DNA from: Paenibacillus melissococcoides
Lineage (GTDB): Bacteria > Bacillota > Bacilli > Paenibacillales > Paenibacillaceae
Direction of reading: 5' to 3'
NCBI GenBank assembly: GCA_944800085.1
Contig: CALYLO010000012.1
Coordinates: 219,916-283,915, forward strand
Length of the DNA stretch: 64,000 nt
Part shown: positions 34,956 through 43,614 of the stretch, piece after piece
Layout of the letters: each line of letters opens with the position of its first letter
Numbering within the stretch: position 1 is the first letter of the stretch
Notes under the pieces: model-generated
The model's input: the letters and a program-made list of their open reading frames with translations, nothing else
What the model was told of the DNA's origin: nothing
The model's database searches: none
Translations under genes and position numbers: made by a program

Positions 34956-37028
34956 TTGGTGGAAATATACATCACGCTCGAAGAGGCGGCTGGGTTTGAG
35001 GGAATATCCTACAAAGGGCTAACTTCTCGGGTCAACAGACATCCAGACGTTTATCTCACTAGAACAGAACCAGCTTCCACAAGCGGCGGGAAACCCCGCG
35101 TTCTCGTATCGCTTTCATCCCTCTCCAAGAAGGCGCGTCGAGCCTACAAACAAGCTCAAAACATACAGGGAGAGGACATAATCATCAGTGAGCGTGCTAA
35201 AACAGAAGAAATCCCGTGGTACATCTACACCGATCTTGCTGAATACATCGAAAAGAACAGCAAAGCGTACTACGAAGCTGTTGAATTATCGAAAATCATC
35301 CACGAATTTTTGAATTACGGTGATCGTGATCGTACTGAATTCGCAGGTAGTTTCGCTAAAGCGAACGGTATGAGTCAGAGAACACTTTACCGACATTCCC
35401 AAAGTTATCTTGAAGCAAGTGCCTGGGCACTGAAAATGAACAAACAAGACGGAAAGAACTATGACTTCTTCAAGGTACTTGCGCTCTGTCGGAAGCCAAA
35501 ACAGAAGCATACTTTTCCTTCGCTTACACCTGAAGTCAGGGCATTCATTGAAAACTTGTGGTTCGAACCAGTGTTCGCAAGTAACAACGGAACGATTGAG
35601 ATGTTATATGGAAAACTCATGAAGATTGGGTCAATGAACTGTTGGGATATCCCTTCATATCCAACGGTCGCTCGCTATATTGGATATCTGATGGATGTTA
35701 AGCGCGGCAAAAATGCAAGATTGTTAGCTGAAAAAGGAATGCGTGAATTTAAGAACCAACGAATGGTAAAAGCATCACGAAATATAAAGGCATTGCCGAT
35801 TATGGGGCTTGTGCAGGGTGACGAGCATACATTCGATGTCTGGGTGAAATATACATACCCGAACGGCAAATCAAAAGCTGTTAAACCACAATTGGTGGCA
35901 TGGCTAGACACTCGCAGCCGCTGTATCGTAGGCGATGTGATCTGTGTCAGGGCTAATTCGCAAGTGCTGAAGCAATCATTGCTAAATATGTTGTACAACG
36001 AGATTGGCGGCGTTCCTGAGTGGCTACTAATCGACAACGGGAAAGACTACACGGCTGAAACGATGACCGGACGTAAGCGGAACGAACGTGTGAGCTTCGA
36101 CAGTGAAACAAAAGGCTTCTATCGCAGCATCGGCATCCAGGATGATATGAGAAGTCTTCCGTATCAACCGTGGTCGAAGGCACAAGTTGAACGTTTCTTC
36201 GGTACTCTGATCAGTAAGTTTGAAAAGTGGCTTGGCAGCTACACGGGGACTCTCACAGGTTCCAAGACGGCAGCCAAGGTCAATAAGGATATTCCGAAGA
36301 TGCTGGAACGAGACGAGCTGTTGACACTCGATGAGTTCTATGCCCTCTGGTGCGAGTGGCGCGACGAGTATCATCGCTCATTTCATAGTGGCCTGAAGGA
36401 ACAAGGCGATAAGTGGCATACGCCGCTTGAGGTATTCCAGCAAGCAGAACGTTATGAGAAGGCGCCGCCACCGAAGTCATATGCAACCATCTTGATGATG
36501 AAGGCTGAGCGTGTCCTAGTTCGGAACATCGGAATTAAGAAGTTCGGTTATGAATATCGCGCTGATGAGCTCTGTCATTATATCGGTGACAAGGTAGATA
36601 TCAAATGGGATCAGAACGATGTTACCAAGCTCTATGTATATACGACGGATGGGGACAAAATTTGCGAAGCATACAGCCAAGAATTACTGCTCATCGCCCC
36701 GAAGATGCCTCAGAAGGCACTGGAAGATCACTTGAAGATGCAGAAGCGTCAGCTACGGCAGACAAAGGACGAACTAGCGTATTACACAACGCCGCTTGAA
36801 GAACGCGATCCACAATATCAGGGCTATGGCAATGATGTTGCTGGCTTCATATTCAAGAACGATTCTACGCAGAAGCAAGGCTCTACGAAGCTTGTTGCAA
36901 TGCCTGATGATAAGCAATTTAAGGATGAACTTCGTTCACGTAAGACAGCTAAGGCAAATAACGAAGCGGATGACTTTTATCAGAAGCAAGCAGAAAAAGC
37001 TCTTGCAGAGCTTCGCAAGCTTGGTTAA
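34956..37028 (+). CDS. MuA-like DDE transposase
   Basis: 690 residues; TTG 34956 or GTG 34959 both fit AAAGGAGGAGG. It has an N-terminal Mu-type DNA-binding domain (LEEAAGFEGISYKGLTSRVN, residues 8-27), then a helical region, and a retroviral-integrase-like core with probable catalytic residues Asp289 (VQGDEHTFD), Asp360 (LLIDNGKDY) and Glu412 (KAQVERFFG). A Mu C-terminal beta-barrel region follows (about 520-600). It joins phage ends to target DNA during integration and replicative transposition. MuB-like ATPase follows directly. Confidence 0.95.
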   Translation: MVEIYITLEEAAGFEGISYKGLTSRVNRHPDVYLTRTEPASTSGGKPRVLVSLSSLSKKARRAYKQAQNIQGEDIIISERAKTEEIPWYIYTDLAEYIEKNSKAYYEAVELSKIIHEFLNYGDRDRTEFAGSFAKANGMSQRTLYRHSQSYLEASAWALKMNKQDGKNYDFFKVLALCRKPKQKHTFPSLTPEVRAFIENLWFEPVFASNNGTIEMLYGKLMKIGSMNCWDIPSYPTVARYIGYLMDVKRGKNARLLAEKGMREFKNQRMVKASRNIKALPIMGLVQGDEHTFDVWVKYTYPNGKSKAVKPQLVAWLDTRSRCIVGDVICVRANSQVLKQSLLNMLYNEIGGVPEWLLIDNGKDYTAETMTGRKRNERVSFDSETKGFYRSIGIQDDMRSLPYQPWSKAQVERFFGTLISKFEKWLGSYTGTLTGSKTAAKVNKDIPKMLERDELLTLDEFYALWCEWRDEYHRSFHSGLKEQGDKWHTPLEVFQQAERYEKAPPPKSYATILMMKAERVLVRNIGIKKFGYEYRADELCHYIGDKVDIKWDQNDVTKLYVYTTDGDKICEAYSQELLLIAPKMPQKALEDHLKMQKRQLRQTKDELAYYTTPLEERDPQYQGYGNDVAGFIFKNDSTQKQGSTKLVAMPDDKQFKDELRSRKTAKANNEADDFYQKQAEKALAELRKLG

Positions 37029-37043
37029 TGAGGAGGAATTGGA

Positions 37044-38027
37044 ATGGAAGCACCAGCACTCTATACCATTCAAGGTGGCACGCCACTGGCAATGCAACTC
37101 AAGGCCATCATGGATAACAACAAAATGACAATCACGGAATTGTCGAGAGAAGTCAACTATTCACGTCCAGCACTATCTCAATATATCAATGGGAAGTACC
37201 CTTCTGATCCAACAGATATCGAACAAGCAATATCAAGCTTCATCTCATCTATGGGTGGAGAAGTGGCAGCGACAAGTACGCGATCAGCCAATACACTGGT
37301 GAAACCATCATTTGTGGAGAGTCGAGATGCAACGGCCATCATTGGGGCATGCCAATCCTGCCAAGCTTTCACCGGATTGGGAATCATCGTTGGTAAATCA
37401 GGATATGGGAAAACGCACACTCTTAAATATTACGCTCGTTCGCCGAAGGTCGCATATATCGAGTGCGACGATACGATGGGACAACGCGATCTAGTTAAGG
37501 CCATTGAAAGAGCGCTCGGACTGCCCAACGGGTATGGGTCGATCTGGGAGCGTGTAAATGGAATACGTGAATTTTTCAATTGCAATCCTGGTTATTTGCT
37601 CATCATCGATGAGGCGGACAAGCTGGTCAGTAAATACAGCCAGAAGAAAATGGAGATACTGCGCGGGATATTCGATCAATCAGACGTCGGAATGATCATC
37701 GCTGGTGAACCGAAGCTTGAAGCGCAAATCAAAGGGTATATCAGTCGGTTTGCAAATAGAGTTGATTTTTATGTATCGCTAAAGGGGCTCTCTTCCAATG
37801 AGGTGCGAAACTACCTTGGTCACTTCAATATCGAAGAAAGCGCAATTCAAGAACTAATCGTCCGCGCCACGAACAATAAAAATGGTTGCTTCCGTCTGCT
37901 AGACCGAACAGTGAACAATATTATTCGGGTCATAAACATGCGAAATTCCGATTCTGTAGGTGGAGAGTCCACTCCTCCTATCACTGCTGAAATTATCACT
38001 CAAGCCAGCAATATGATGATGCTATAG
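37044..38027 (+). CDS. MuB-like AAA+ target-selection ATPase
   Basis: 327 residues. An N-terminal helix-turn-helix (ITELSREVNYSRPALSQYIN) precedes an AAA ATPase with Walker A GKSGYGKT (117-124) and Walker B LLIIDEADK (185-193). In Mu, B binds target DNA, activates the transposase and protects the phage genome from self-insertion. It lies 15 nt after the transposase stop codon with its own AGGAGG. Confidence 0.92.
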   Translation: MEAPALYTIQGGTPLAMQLKAIMDNNKMTITELSREVNYSRPALSQYINGKYPSDPTDIEQAISSFISSMGGEVAATSTRSANTLVKPSFVESRDATAIIGACQSCQAFTGLGIIVGKSGYGKTHTLKYYARSPKVAYIECDDTMGQRDLVKAIERALGLPNGYGSIWERVNGIREFFNCNPGYLLIIDEADKLVSKYSQKKMEILRGIFDQSDVGMIIAGEPKLEAQIKGYISRFANRVDFYVSLKGLSSNEVRNYLGHFNIEESAIQELIVRATNNKNGCFRLLDRTVNNIIRVINMRNSDSVGGESTPPITAEIITQASNMMML

Positions 38028-38041
38028 GAGGATGATCCGAC

Positions 38042-38383
38042 ATGAATAGAACAAACCTGACTCGCACTGAATCTATCGCACGCTTGCACACATTCCTTGG
38101 TCACGTGACACTGCCCGTTCCAATTCGTCCAGCTGCCATTGTGGCTGGATTGGATGAACTGGAAGTTCAAGAAGCGTTGAAATCGAATCCTTTCTTCGTC
38201 GTCTACAACCGCGAAATCATGGACAGAAAGGAGTGGCTGAACATGCAGCAAGCAAACACGGATGTACAGGAAATGTCCATCATAGATGCGGATCGCCAGT
38301 ATAGAGAACATGGTCAAGTGGTTGTGTTCCATAATGGTGAACCGACAGAAACTTATTACGAGGAGGAATTAATTGCGCTATGA
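38042..38383 (+). CDS. Unknown early protein of the Mu-like phage
   Basis: 113 residues, starting after AGGAGGATG. It has a compact N-terminal part and an acidic C-terminus with VVVFHNGEPTETYYEEEL. No family recognised. Its stop overlaps the start of the AbrB-like gene (ATGA). Confidence 0.6.
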   Translation: MNRTNLTRTESIARLHTFLGHVTLPVPIRPAAIVAGLDELEVQEALKSNPFFVVYNREIMDRKEWLNMQQANTDVQEMSIIDADRQYREHGQVVVFHNGEPTETYYEEELIAL

Positions 38384-38667
38384 ATTTCAGCAAGAAATTG
38401 AGTAAACACGGCTCTATTACGTTCCCGGCAGCACTTCGCCGGGAATACGGGCTGTCAGACGGTGAGAAGTTTAGCATTCATGTTGATGGTGAAGATGGAA
38501 CTATTCTGCTTCAACGAACGCAAGGGAACTGTATGTTTTGTCAATCTGACAAGGAATTGATAGTGTTCCGTGGACGTTTCATATGCTCCTGTTGTGTGCA
38601 AGGCATGGATGCTGAGGTTTCAGATCGAAGAGTTGCTAACGCATTCGAAGGAGCTGAAGCGGAATGA
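38380..38667 (+). CDS. AbrB-like N-domain joined to a zinc-ribbon
   Basis: 95 residues. Residues 1-45 resemble a SpoVT/AbrB swapped-hairpin DNA-binding domain (FSKKLSKHGSITFPAALRRE, then GEKFSIHV). Residues 48-75 hold two cysteine pairs, CMFC and CSCC, likely a zinc ribbon. This arrangement is similar in spirit to AbrB-type phage regulators. It is coupled to both neighbours by four-base overlaps. Confidence 0.7.
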   Translation: MNFSKKLSKHGSITFPAALRREYGLSDGEKFSIHVDGEDGTILLQRTQGNCMFCQSDKELIVFRGRFICSCCVQGMDAEVSDRRVANAFEGAEAE

Positions 38668-39299
38668 ACACAGCAACATTGATGCAAAAGGTTGACGAAG
38701 CAATCGCCTTGGAACAGCAGATGAAGGAATGCAAGAAACGGGTGGATTCCATCAAGGCAGAACTCACCACAGCGGCCTATGTGGAGATGGACAATAAGAA
38801 TCTTTCTTTCTTCCAGATCACTGGTGAGAGCGGCCGCTTCAACGTAGTGTACAAGGAAAAGTTCGAAGTCGATAACTATGACAACCTCATTAACGTACTC
38901 GGTGAAGTAGCTCTATCGAAGGTCAGCCGTAAGCAAGAAGTCAAGTATGAGACAGATTCACGATTCAAGGCAGCTCTCATCGCGCTCTACAAGGCTGAAT
39001 ACACAACGGACGTGACTATCGAGTATATCCTGAGTGAGCTTGGTCTTAGCGATAAAGTAATCAAGGCATTGAAGAAGAAACTCAAAGGTGAATATCTGAA
39101 GGACAAGCAGCTCCTAGAGAGTGTTGGCGTGACTGGTGAGCTTGAAGAAGAGCTCGATGCAATCAGAATGGTTAAGAATGGCGAGCTTGTTGAGCGTTTC
39201 TTTGGTCAACTATCCAAGGAACAAATCGACATCATCAGAAACGCGGTATATGTGGAAGACAGCATCAGTGTGGGGCTTGAGATCAACAAAGATACGTGA
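38664..39299 (+). CDS. Unknown phage protein after the AbrB-like gene
   Basis: 211 residues. Helical at both ends, with a mixed centre (FFQITGESGRFNVVYKEKF). It occupies the place where Mu carries gam and other semi-essential early genes, but the sequence does not look like the coiled-coil Gam protein. Function unknown. Confidence 0.62.
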   Translation: MNTATLMQKVDEAIALEQQMKECKKRVDSIKAELTTAAYVEMDNKNLSFFQITGESGRFNVVYKEKFEVDNYDNLINVLGEVALSKVSRKQEVKYETDSRFKAALIALYKAEYTTDVTIEYILSELGLSDKVIKALKKKLKGEYLKDKQLLESVGVTGELEEELDAIRMVKNGELVERFFGQLSKEQIDIIRNAVYVEDSISVGLEINKDT

Positions 39300-39313
39300 G
39301 GAGACGGTTACTC

Positions 39314-39727
39314 ATGGACAAGATCACCTATCCGCAGATGAAGAACATATTTGGGCTTGCCAAGCAAGCCCAAATTAATAATGACGAACTGCATGACATG
39401 GTTCATTCAGTTACGGGATCAAATAGCATCAAAGCATTAAGTAAGTCTCAGGGCATCAAAGTAATTGATAGGCTGAATCAACTACTCGGCAAAGGCAAGC
39501 CATCAACGCGGGCGACTCCCAACCAGATATGGCAAATCAACAAGCTGGCGAAAGAATTAGGTTGGAACACTGATCCTCGTAGGCTTCGAGGGTTCTTGGA
39601 GAAGCAGCAAGGCGTTAGCCATACCAGCTATCTTTCTCCTTCCCAAGCAAGTAATGTCATCGAATCATTGAAGGCCATGAAACGGCGAACAATGGAAGGA
39701 GGTCGTAGAAGCCATGGAACATCATGA
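39314..39727 (+). CDS. GemA-like regulatory protein (DUF1018)
   Basis: 137 residues from ATG 39314, chosen because GAGGAGACGG precedes it. The pattern ITYPQMKNIFGLAKQAQI at the start and ATPNQIWQINKLAKELGW in the middle is typical of the GemA/DUF1018 family of Mu-like phages. In Mu, GemA affects host DNA relaxation and gene expression. It overlaps the next gene by 14 nt. Confidence 0.82.
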   Translation: MDKITYPQMKNIFGLAKQAQINNDELHDMVHSVTGSNSIKALSKSQGIKVIDRLNQLLGKGKPSTRATPNQIWQINKLAKELGWNTDPRRLRGFLEKQQGVSHTSYLSPSQASNVIESLKAMKRRTMEGGRRSHGTS

Positions 39728-40076
39728 GCGGTATTCTCCAGCTCAACAGGAAACCATTGAAGCTTATTGGGATACGATCCGATGGACACGAACAACAGGG
39801 AAGATTTCTGATGGAATCAAGCAGCGCGAATATGAGTATTGGGCGAAGTATGAACCTACCCTTGTCATTAGGGCGCTATCCATCCACATGGAAAAGTATC
39901 CAAATATCAAGGAGAACTACACGCGGGGCATCCTCCGTAATCTCCTGAAAGGTGGTGCTGTTCATGCAGAAATCGAAAGAGAGCGTAGCCGATCTGTTCA
40001 GAAGCCTTCAAGCAGCCAGGGCAAACGCGATATCAGCGCCGAAGAAGCCTTCCGCAGAAGACTCTCTGGCCTATGA
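39714..40076 (+). CDS. DnaD-like small replication protein
   Basis: 120 residues. The central region (VIRALSIHMEKYPNIKENYT then RGILRNLL) has the YxxxIL-type helix of DnaD C-terminal domains, and the same phrase occurs in the replication protein of the outer prophage (YTFGILRG). It is followed by a DnaC-like gene, so the two may form a primosome-loading pair. Assignment is by pattern only. Confidence 0.6.
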   Translation: MEHHERYSPAQQETIEAYWDTIRWTRTTGKISDGIKQREYEYWAKYEPTLVIRALSIHMEKYPNIKENYTRGILRNLLKGGAVHAEIERERSRSVQKPSSSQGKRDISAEEAFRRRLSGL

Positions 40077-40809
40077 TTGCCTAAAGTGTCGAGACGAGGG
40101 TGTTATATTAGTGCCTGAACGTAATGTGGCTTATCAATGCGAATGTATGAAGTCTAAGAAACTAAAACGGATCATGAAAACTACCAACATGAGTGAAGAT
40201 GCCTTGCTCAAAACATTTGACAATTTTAATTTAGAAGGCTTGGATTCTCGTATTGTCGCTGCATATGAACTGGCGCGTGAATATTCTGATGGACTGATTG
40301 CACGAGTTCTAAAGGGAAAGGATTTAAAAGGAGTTCCTTGGTTGGGGATACTAGGGACTCCTGGCAGTGGCAAGACGCACCTAATAACTGCAACAGTTGC
40401 GCCATTGATCGAACACGGTATACATCCCCTTTTCTTTAATTGGGTACAGTCGTTTACAGAATGGTTTTCTCATTACAACGACCCAGAAAGTTCTTATATG
40501 ATCGAGGAAATTCGGCAAAATATATACAATTGTGACCTGCTGGTTGTAGATGACATTTGCAAGGAAAGCCAGAAAGACACCTGGATTCGGGAGTTTTACG
40601 GCATCGTTGATTACCGTTATCGAAAGCAACTCCCTATCGTCTACACGAGCGAATATTTCGCAGAACTGATCGGGTTTCTGTCAAAGGCGACAGCTGGACG
40701 GCTATTTGAGCGTACTGTTAGCCCTAGAGGAAAGAAGTTTCTGGGCAAGATGTTGTTAAATGAGGGCGAAGACCCACTTGCCTTGGATTACCGATTTAAG
40801 GATTTCTGA
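39964..40809 (+). CDS. DnaC-like helicase loader ATPase
   Basis: 281 residues from ATG 39964, with AAAGGTGG ten bases upstream. A zinc-finger-like CLKCRDEG...YQCECMKS region (about residues 37-62) precedes the AAA+ core: Walker A GTPGSGKTH and Walker B LLVVDDI, then a sensor region. It fits phage DnaC/DnaI-like loaders. Its presence in a transposable phage suggests the phage supplies its own helicase loader for replication from transposition intermediates (inference). Confidence 0.85.
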   Translation: MQKSKESVADLFRSLQAARANAISAPKKPSAEDSLAYDCLKCRDEGVILVPERNVAYQCECMKSKKLKRIMKTTNMSEDALLKTFDNFNLEGLDSRIVAAYELAREYSDGLIARVLKGKDLKGVPWLGILGTPGSGKTHLITATVAPLIEHGIHPLFFNWVQSFTEWFSHYNDPESSYMIEEIRQNIYNCDLLVVDDICKESQKDTWIREFYGIVDYRYRKQLPIVYTSEYFAELIGFLSKATAGRLFERTVSPRGKKFLGKMLLNEGEDPLALDYRFKDF

Positions 40810-40825
40810 AAGGTAGGCGCTTACT

Positions 40826-41005
40826 ATGGTTGACTACAAAAAAGTTCATGCTTACACCCTGACTCCAGAACAACTAGAAGCGGAGCGTAAGCGACTCGAC
40901 GCAATGAAGCCTAGACACTATAGAGGAAATGACGTTGCTATTCTTGCGCCTCAAATCGGATACAACGGTAAGTATCTTAAAAAGGGCGGCGAATGGTACA
41001 GATAG
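40826..41005 (+). CDS. Small phage protein
   Basis: 59 residues from ATG 40826 with AGGTAGGCG upstream. Basic and hydrophilic, with a KYLKKGGEWYR end. The frame is complete but no family is recognised. It fills a gap between the DnaC-like gene and the next gene. Confidence 0.6.
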   Translation: MVDYKKVHAYTLTPEQLEAERKRLDAMKPRHYRGNDVAILAPQIGYNGKYLKKGGEWYR

Positions 41006-41051
41006 ACTAATCATGTCGTTATTATCAAGAAAAGTGGCAAAGGAGAAGCGA

Positions 41052-41279
41052 ATGACAAAGCGTAAACCGAAGCCAGTACCAGTGTTAATTGCAGCCCCAC
41101 CCGATCCGAATCGATGCTTCGTCCACTTCTCCAAGGCATTTCCTACTGCTGGTACTATGGCGGTTAGCTTGGAGAGTCTAGCGAATCAACTTCGCAAGCA
41201 GCCGATGGATAGAAAGGTATCCTCGATCCAATTGCATCGGCATATTTTTGAGATCAACTTTGAGGAGGTGGAAAAATGA
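41052..41279 (+). CDS. Small phage protein
   Basis: 75 residues from ATG 41052, where AAAGGAGAAG gives good spacing; a longer in-frame start at 41013 lacks a ribosome binding site. A basic, proline-rich start (MTKRKPKPVPVLI) precedes a compact part ending FEINFEEVEK. Unknown. It overlaps the next gene by ATGA. Confidence 0.6.
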   Translation: MTKRKPKPVPVLIAAPPDPNRCFVHFSKAFPTAGTMAVSLESLANQLRKQPMDRKVSSIQLHRHIFEINFEEVEK

Positions 41280-41698
41280 AGCCAACAAGCAGTATGACAA
41301 TTGAAGACTGGAAAACCGTTGAAAAGAACTTGAGACATCTGCACTACCCTGTGGAATTAAATTGTGATGGTTACCCAGTAACATTGGTTCTTGAGAGGGT
41401 TACCCCGTTCAAGAACGGCATTGCAGTGTATATCGATGGAACTGTTAAGGGCTCATGGATAATTGATGATTGCGAAGAACGACGCAGATTCATGCGGCCT
41501 ATCACGAAGCAACTTTTCACTAGAAAACAACTAGAAAGTGCTAAAAAAGTAAGCAAGAAATATTACAGGGACGCAGCAGCACAGAAATATACCTATCATG
41601 ATCATCGTTGGTATTCTTTTGGTTCGTTAAAGAGACATTTGATCAAGAACAATGAAGTAATAGAGATTACAAGCCGTAAAGGAAGTGTCGCAGGATGA
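41276..41698 (+). CDS. Unknown phage protein
   Basis: 140 residues. The N-terminal 70 residues look like a small alpha/beta domain (YPVELNCDGYPVTLVLERV), and the C-terminal half is basic (KRHLIKNNEVIEITSRK). No family recognised. It is coupled on both sides by four-base overlaps. Confidence 0.6.
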   Translation: MKPTSSMTIEDWKTVEKNLRHLHYPVELNCDGYPVTLVLERVTPFKNGIAVYIDGTVKGSWIIDDCEERRRFMRPITKQLFTRKQLESAKKVSKKYYRDAAAQKYTYHDHRWYSFGSLKRHLIKNNEVIEITSRKGSVAG

Positions 41699-42432
41699 TC
41701 TATCGTAAGGATCACATCCCGAAAAATACAATGAAGAATCGTCGCCCTGGATACCCAATGGACGCGACAACGATTACCATACACAACACTGGAAATTCAA
41801 CAAGCAGCGCTGCAAATGAACGCGGTTGGTTGACAAATCCTGAGAATGATCGCGTAGCTTCTTTTCACATCGCAATCGACGAAAATGAAGCAGTAGAATG
41901 CATTCCTTTGACTGAAAATGCATGGCATGCAGGAGATGGCAGCACCATGAAATCCGGCAATAGGACGAGTATCGGAATTGAAATATGCGAGTCGGGGAAT
42001 TACCAGAAGACTCTTAACAATGCTGCGCAGCTCGTTGCCCACATGCTACAAGAACGTGGATGGGGTGTTGAACGATTAAGGCGTCACTTTGATTGGTCTG
42101 GAAAGATATGCCCAAGGCTCATGTACGATGGCGGTAAGTGGACAGGATGGTACTCATTCATTGAAATGGTCAAATCGAACCTCAAATCTGAAACGAGAAA
42201 GGATGAAGAACCGATGACAAGAGAAGAAAAAGCTGAGTTTGACAAGCTGAAGAAAACAGTTGAGGAACAAAGCAAACGTCTGAAGGACTTAGTGGAACAA
42301 ATTGATCCTCCAACATGGGCAAAGGAAGCAGCAGCCTACTACGAAAAGGAAATGTCAACGTTGAAAGGCAGTTATGATTTTTGGCGACTGCTAACTATCC
42401 AATACCGGAAGGAAAAAGGGCATTCAGCATAA
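41695..42432 (+). CDS. N-acetylmuramoyl-L-alanine amidase endolysin
   Basis: 245 residues. The amidase_2 fold is clear: ITIHNTGNS near residue 28 (zinc ligand His30), FHIAIDENEAVECIPL, GIEICESGNY and RHFDWSGKICPRLM (second His). It cuts the amide bond between muramic acid and the stem peptide during lysis. The C-terminal 85 residues are helical and may bind the wall. Here the endolysin lies before mor, among early genes, rather than after it as in Mu. Confidence 0.9.
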   Translation: MIYRKDHIPKNTMKNRRPGYPMDATTITIHNTGNSTSSAANERGWLTNPENDRVASFHIAIDENEAVECIPLTENAWHAGDGSTMKSGNRTSIGIEICESGNYQKTLNNAAQLVAHMLQERGWGVERLRRHFDWSGKICPRLMYDGGKWTGWYSFIEMVKSNLKSETRKDEEPMTREEKAEFDKLKKTVEEQSKRLKDLVEQIDPPTWAKEAAAYYEKEMSTLKGSYDFWRLLTIQYRKEKGHSA

Positions 42433-42438
42433 TGAGCA

Positions 42439-42465
42439 TTGACATTTTTGATTATCTGCTATAAT
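42439..42465 (+). promoter_or_regulatory. Promoter of the mor gene
   Basis: TTGACA (42439-42444) and an extended -10 TGC-TATAAT (42457-42465). The spacer is only 15 nt, but the extended -10 compensates. It lies just before a perfect AGGAGGTGATCC. Confidence 0.65.
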
Positions 42466-42483
42466 TAGGAGGTGATCCGCCGG

Positions 42484-42810
42484 ATGGAATGGCTCGATGA
42501 GCTAACGCCAGATATGCTGCCCATGCCATACCGTAAGTATGCTGAATGGATAGGATTAGATAACCTAATTACGCTGGCCAGCAAGGCCGGAGGGGATCAT
42601 GTGTACATCCCCACATTGGATTTCTTCTTCCGCCGGGTACGTGACAGGCGGATCATTCAAGAGTATGATGGATATAACCATCGAGAGATCGCACAGAAGT
42701 ATGAACTGAGTGAACGTAGAGTGAGAGAAATTTGTGACGGCATCCTTCCAGTTTCTCCACGGAGGGATGAGAATCAACTCCAACTTTTCGATGATGACGA
42801 GCTAAAATGA
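42484..42810 (+). CDS. Mor-family transcription activator
   Basis: 108 residues from ATG 42484; AGGAGGTGATCC upstream matches the 16S rRNA end. The pattern YRKYAEWIGLDNLITLASKAGG, DHVYIPTLDFFFRRVRD and a helix-turn-helix with YELSERRVREICDG is typical of the Mor/C family, which activates middle or late promoters of Mu-like phages. It has its own promoter and is closed by a terminator, so it forms a separate regulatory unit. Confidence 0.85.
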   Translation: MEWLDELTPDMLPMPYRKYAEWIGLDNLITLASKAGGDHVYIPTLDFFFRRVRDRRIIQEYDGYNHREIAQKYELSERRVREICDGILPVSPRRDENQLQLFDDDELK

Positions 42811-42865
42811 GGGGCGAAAAATCGGGGAATCCCTTCCAGACATGCAAGAAAACACTTGGTAATCT

Positions 42866-42898
42866 ACCAGTAGAGGCTTATGCCCTACTGGTTTTTTT
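42866..42898 (+). terminator. Intrinsic terminator after mor
   Basis: CCAGTAG (42867-42873) pairs with CTACTGG (42885-42891) and GGC with GCC inside, followed by seven T. Confidence 0.9.
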
Positions 42899-42922
42899 AT
42901 TGCCTAAAAAGGAGGCTCTTAC

Positions 42923-43351
42923 ATGATGCAAGATGCAATTAACGAGATGTTATTGAATGTGGCGCTGGCGGGCCTGACTCTACTGTCTTCATTTGCGATT
43001 TACTACATACGCCGGGCTAGCGCCAAGCTGTCGGCAGAGACGGCGAAAATTGATGCGGATGCGCAACGTGCGCTGGTTCAGGCAGCTATTGAACGATTGG
43101 ATGATGTTGCGACCAAGACCGTCCACCAAATTGAACAGACCGTCGCCAGTCATTTACGGGAGTCTGTCAAGGAAGGATGGTCACCCAGAGAAGAATTAAT
43201 GGAACTTGCCCCTCAAGCGTATTCGGAAATTGTCCGCCAGCTCAAGCCCGAATACATGCGGGCCCTACATGACACCCTGGGCGACGCAGAGGGGTACATC
43301 ATGAGCACGATTGAATCCAAGGTGCTGGAGCTCAAGGAGCGTGCTGGCTAG
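42923..43351 (+). CDS. LL-H-type holin
   Basis: 142 residues with one N-terminal membrane segment (about residues 8-27, NVALAGLTLLSSFAIYY) and long helices rich in Ala, Glu and Lys, as in the phage LL-H holin family. It sets the time of membrane opening during lysis. It is the first gene after the Mor terminator and so should start the late operon. It overlaps the next gene by one base (TAGTG). Confidence 0.75.
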   Translation: MMQDAINEMLLNVALAGLTLLSSFAIYYIRRASAKLSAETAKIDADAQRALVQAAIERLDDVATKTVHQIEQTVASHLRESVKEGWSPREELMELAPQAYSEIVRQLKPEYMRALHDTLGDAEGYIMSTIESKVLELKERAG

Positions 43352-43614
43352 TGGAGTGGAATTGGATCATACAGACGGCGACGATGCTAGGCATCGGAGC
43401 AATTGGTTACTTTTTAAAAACGACGATGGCAGAACTCAAAACGCAAATCAATAAAAACGCTCAAGATGTGGATGAATTGAAAAAAGAATTGGATGACTTA
43501 CGTTCCGATCTCCCGTTCATCTACACGACCCGGGAGGATTTCATTAGAACGATGAACAACGTCGACAAGAAGCTCGACAAAATACACGATAGCATGCTGG
43601 GAGGACAGAGGTAG
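43351..43614 (+). CDS. Small membrane protein with coiled coil (DUF2730-like)
   Basis: 87 residues from GTG 43351. A membrane segment (about residues 5-24, IIQTATMLGIGAIGYFL) is followed by a coiled coil (LKTQINKNAQDVDELKKELD). In Mu-like phages a DUF2730-type protein of this shape lies near the lysis genes and may act as a spanin or accessory holin factor. Family assignment is tentative. Confidence 0.65.
   Translation: MEWNWIIQTATMLGIGAIGYFLKTTMAELKTQINKNAQDVDELKKELDDLRSDLPFIYTTREDFIRTMNNVDKKLDKIHDSMLGGQR

Noticed and set aside
38664-39299. Mu Gam homologue
   Set aside because: The position would fit, but the sequence lacks the long coiled coil of Gam and shows no clear motif.
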